Source: Methylocystaceae bacterium (GTDB taxonomy: Bacteria; Pseudomonadota; Alphaproteobacteria; Rhizobiales; Beijerinckiaceae). Taken from it: a stretch of 8,033 nucleotides of DNA. Positions 6,711 through 8,033 of this stretch are shown in pieces. The stretch spans positions 1 through 8,033 of the forward strand of contig PLZT01000084.1 of NCBI GenBank assembly GCA_003152255.1, in the 5' to 3' direction. A program made the translations under genes and the position numbers. Positions within the stretch are counted from its first letter, which is position 1, and the number at the start of each line of letters is the position of its first letter. The notes under the pieces are model-generated. The model was not told where the DNA came from and did not search any database. It saw only the letters and a program-made list of their open reading frames with translations.

Positions 6711-6732
6711 TTTCTGTTTCTGCCGCATCTGA
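6705..6732 (+). promoter_or_regulatory. Predicted autoregulatory ECF (sigma-E type) promoter of the sigma factor gene
   Basis: GGAACCT (6705-6711), 16 bases, then TCTGA (6728-6732) fits the sigma-E pattern GGAACTT-N15/16-TCnnA closely. Transcription would start near 6739. That is only about 5 bases before the ATG at 6744 but 26 bases before the ATG at 6765, which bears on the choice of start codon. ECF factors usually transcribe their own gene, so control by the adjacent sigma factor is the natural inference. Confidence 0.65.
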
Positions 6733-6764
6733 TAGTTGTCGGCATGGATGCCAGTTGGGCTGCA

Positions 6765-7463
6765 ATGAAAAGAAATCAGACAGGAATCGCGGACGCAGAC
6801 TGGACGGGGCTGGGCGATGTCGACATCGTCGCGCGTGTGGCGACAGACGATGCTGGAGCTTTTGCCGAACTCATGCGGCGCTACAACCGCAAACTCTATC
6901 GTACCGCGAGAGCCATGACAGGCGATAATGGCGAGGCCGAGGATATTGTTCAGGAGGCTTGGACGCGCGCCTACGCCCATATCGCGGATTTCCGCAACGA
7001 ATCCTCGATCTCCACTTGGTTGGTCCGCATTGTCCTGAACGAGGCGCTTGGCCGAAAACGGCGCGCAAGGCCATCCGTAGAATTGGATGAGACAAACGAG
7101 CTTCAAATGTCGAGCGTGATCGTGCTGCCCAGCTGCGGGACCAATCCGGAAAGCTCAATGTCAAGGACCCAGGTTCGGCATTTGCTCGAGCGAGCGATAG
7201 ATACGCTTCCGCCTGACTTCCGTGCAGTTTTCGTCTTGCGCAGCGTTGAAGAAATGTGCGGCGCGGAAGTCGCGCAACAGCTGGGAATTCCAAAAGCAAC
7301 TGTCAAAACAAGACTGCACCGCGCCCGCGCGTTGATACGCCAGGAGCTTGAGAAAAACTTCCTGATTGCGCTCTCCGATGTGTTCCCCTTCGATGGCGCG
7401 CGGTGCCAAGAACTGTCAAATCGTGTGATGGCCAGAATCCGAGTGTTGCAAGGCGAGAGTTAG
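6765..7463 (+). CDS. ECF-family RNA polymerase sigma factor (sigma-70 superfamily)
   Basis: Directs RNA polymerase to a small regulon. Of the 232 residues, region 2 spans about 27-100 (AFAELMRRYNRKLYRTARA, then AEDIVQEAWTRAY, then STWLVRIVLNEALGRKRR) and region 4 about 136-195 (LLERAIDTLPPDFRAVFVLR and the helix-turn-helix around EVAQQLGIPKATVKTRLHRAR). A C-terminal tail (about 200-232, FPFDGARCQELSNRVMARI, with C214) is one I recall from a group of alphaproteobacterial ECF factors. No anti-sigma gene is adjacent: the next gene is a phospholipase. The start at 6765 is preferred because the predicted promoter leaves almost no leader for the in-frame ATG at 6744; neither start has a good ribosome binding site. 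Reading further upstream to 6525 would run antisense through the DUF4142 gene and is not credible. Confidence 0.9.
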   Translation: MKRNQTGIADADWTGLGDVDIVARVATDDAGAFAELMRRYNRKLYRTARAMTGDNGEAEDIVQEAWTRAYAHIADFRNESSISTWLVRIVLNEALGRKRRARPSVELDETNELQMSSVIVLPSCGTNPESSMSRTQVRHLLERAIDTLPPDFRAVFVLRSVEEMCGAEVAQQLGIPKATVKTRLHRARALIRQELEKNFLIALSDVFPFDGARCQELSNRVMARIRVLQGES

Positions 7464-7549
7464 ACTTTGTCCCGTCTTAATCCCAAAACATTCGCAACTA
7501 GGACGAGTGTTTCGTGCGCGACAATGGCGAATTGGAATGAGTTCCTCTC

Positions 7550-8033
7550 ATGACTCCGACCGCGGAGAAAACGGCATTTGTCTTCGCTGGCGGAGGAAGC
7601 CTCGGCGCGATCCAGGTCGGCATGTTGCGTGCCCTGCTATTTTCTGGATTGCATCCCGATTTTGTGGTCGGCGCCTCGGTCGGCGCACTCAATGCCGGCT
7701 ATTTCGCCAGCGCCCCGAACGCCGAGGGCGTGGCGAGTCTGGAGCGAATTTGGTCTGGCCTGCGACGCGCGGACATTTTTCCGTTCTCCTTGGCGAGCGC
7801 CTTCGGGCTACTCAGGCATCCAGACAATATCGTCGATCCTGGTCGGCTGCGCAGCCTGATCGAGACGTATCTGCCCTATGCGCGGCTTGAGGACGCGGCG
7901 ATTCCTTTGCATATCATGGCGACCGATCAACAGGGACTGGGCGTTTGTCTCTCCAGCGGTCCGGCGGTTGAGGCGATTCTCGCGAGCGCGGCGATTCCGG
8001 GCGTCTTTCCTCCCGTCTATATCGATGGCCGCG
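7550..8033 (+). CDS. Patatin-like phospholipase, N-terminal part (runs off the window)
   Basis: Serine lipid acyl hydrolase of the patatin family. The visible 161 codons contain the glycine-rich oxyanion motif FAGGGSLGA (residues 12-20), the nucleophile elbow GASVG (41-45, Ser43) followed by ALNAGYFAS, and the family stretch ILASAAIPGVFPPV (143-156). The catalytic Asp of the Ser-Asp dyad, normally in a DGG/DGA motif shortly after this stretch, is expected just beyond the window end. YIDGR at 157-161 may be the strand leading to it. There is no signal peptide, so a cytoplasmic or membrane-peripheral location is likely. The ATG at 7550 has only a weak GGAATGAG upstream (7534-7541). The gene lies 86 bases after the ECF sigma gene on the same strand, and co-transcription is possible but not shown. 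The substrate is unknown. Confidence 0.88.
   Translation, partial: MTPTAEKTAFVFAGGGSLGAIQVGMLRALLFSGLHPDFVVGASVGALNAGYFASAPNAEGVASLERIWSGLRRADIFPFSLASAFGLLRHPDNIVDPGRLRSLIETYLPYARLEDAAIPLHIMATDQQGLGVCLSSGPAVEAILASAAIPGVFPPVYIDGR

Noticed and set aside
6525..7463. Extending the sigma factor to a start at 6525 (312 residues)
   Set aside because: The extra N-terminus is antisense to the signal-peptide end of the DUF4142 gene and crosses both divergent promoters; ECF factors begin close to region 2.
7507..7890. Plus-strand open frame overlapping the start of the phospholipase gene
   Set aside because: It is in another frame from the patatin motifs (GGGSLG, GASVG), and its arginine-rich translation resembles no family.
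1..8033. CRISPR array, tRNA or rRNA genes
   Set aside because: No regularly spaced short repeats and no cloverleaf or rRNA-like stretches were recognised on either strand.

Overview
The window looks like alphaproteobacterial (Rhizobiales-type) chromosome: it is GC-rich with matching codon use, and carries an ECF sigma factor of a style common in that group. A broken gene resembling haoB, the hydroxylamine-oxidation accessory gene, hints at an alphaproteobacterial methanotroph of the Methylocystis/Methylosinus kind. That taxonomic guess is inference only.

Positions 1-3364 hold an almost complete recombinase-in-trio (RIT) element. Three overlapping tyrosine recombinase genes run on the minus strand (3247 to 68), each with an intact catalytic set. 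They sit between terminal inverted repeats (1-62 against 3296-3357, 60 of 62 bases matching). The window starts inside the left repeat, so the outermost left bases are missing. The right repeat is itself bounded by a perfect 12-bp inverted pair, and the ribosome binding site of the first recombinase lies inside a predicted hairpin.

Positions 3365-4505 are a graveyard. Next to the RIT element lies a minus-strand remnant of a group II intron maturase, with only the C-terminal part left and one frameshift. It abuts at about 3772 a plus-strand, 5'-truncated, twice-frameshifted haoB-like pseudogene. Nested insertion and deletion appear to have destroyed a host gene here.

Positions 4506-8033 are ordinary and intact: a plus-strand glutaminase; then, convergent to it and separated by a hairpin terminator, a minus-strand two-gene operon of periplasmic proteins (a DUF4142 protein and a small cupredoxin); a divergent plus-strand ECF sigma factor; and a patatin-like phospholipase cut off by the window end. 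Between the DUF4142 gene and the sigma gene are two back-to-back promoters of sigma-E type (GGAACCT, 16 bases, TCT). Their -35 elements form a perfect inverted repeat. This suggests that the sigma factor activates both itself and the DUF4142-cupredoxin operon.
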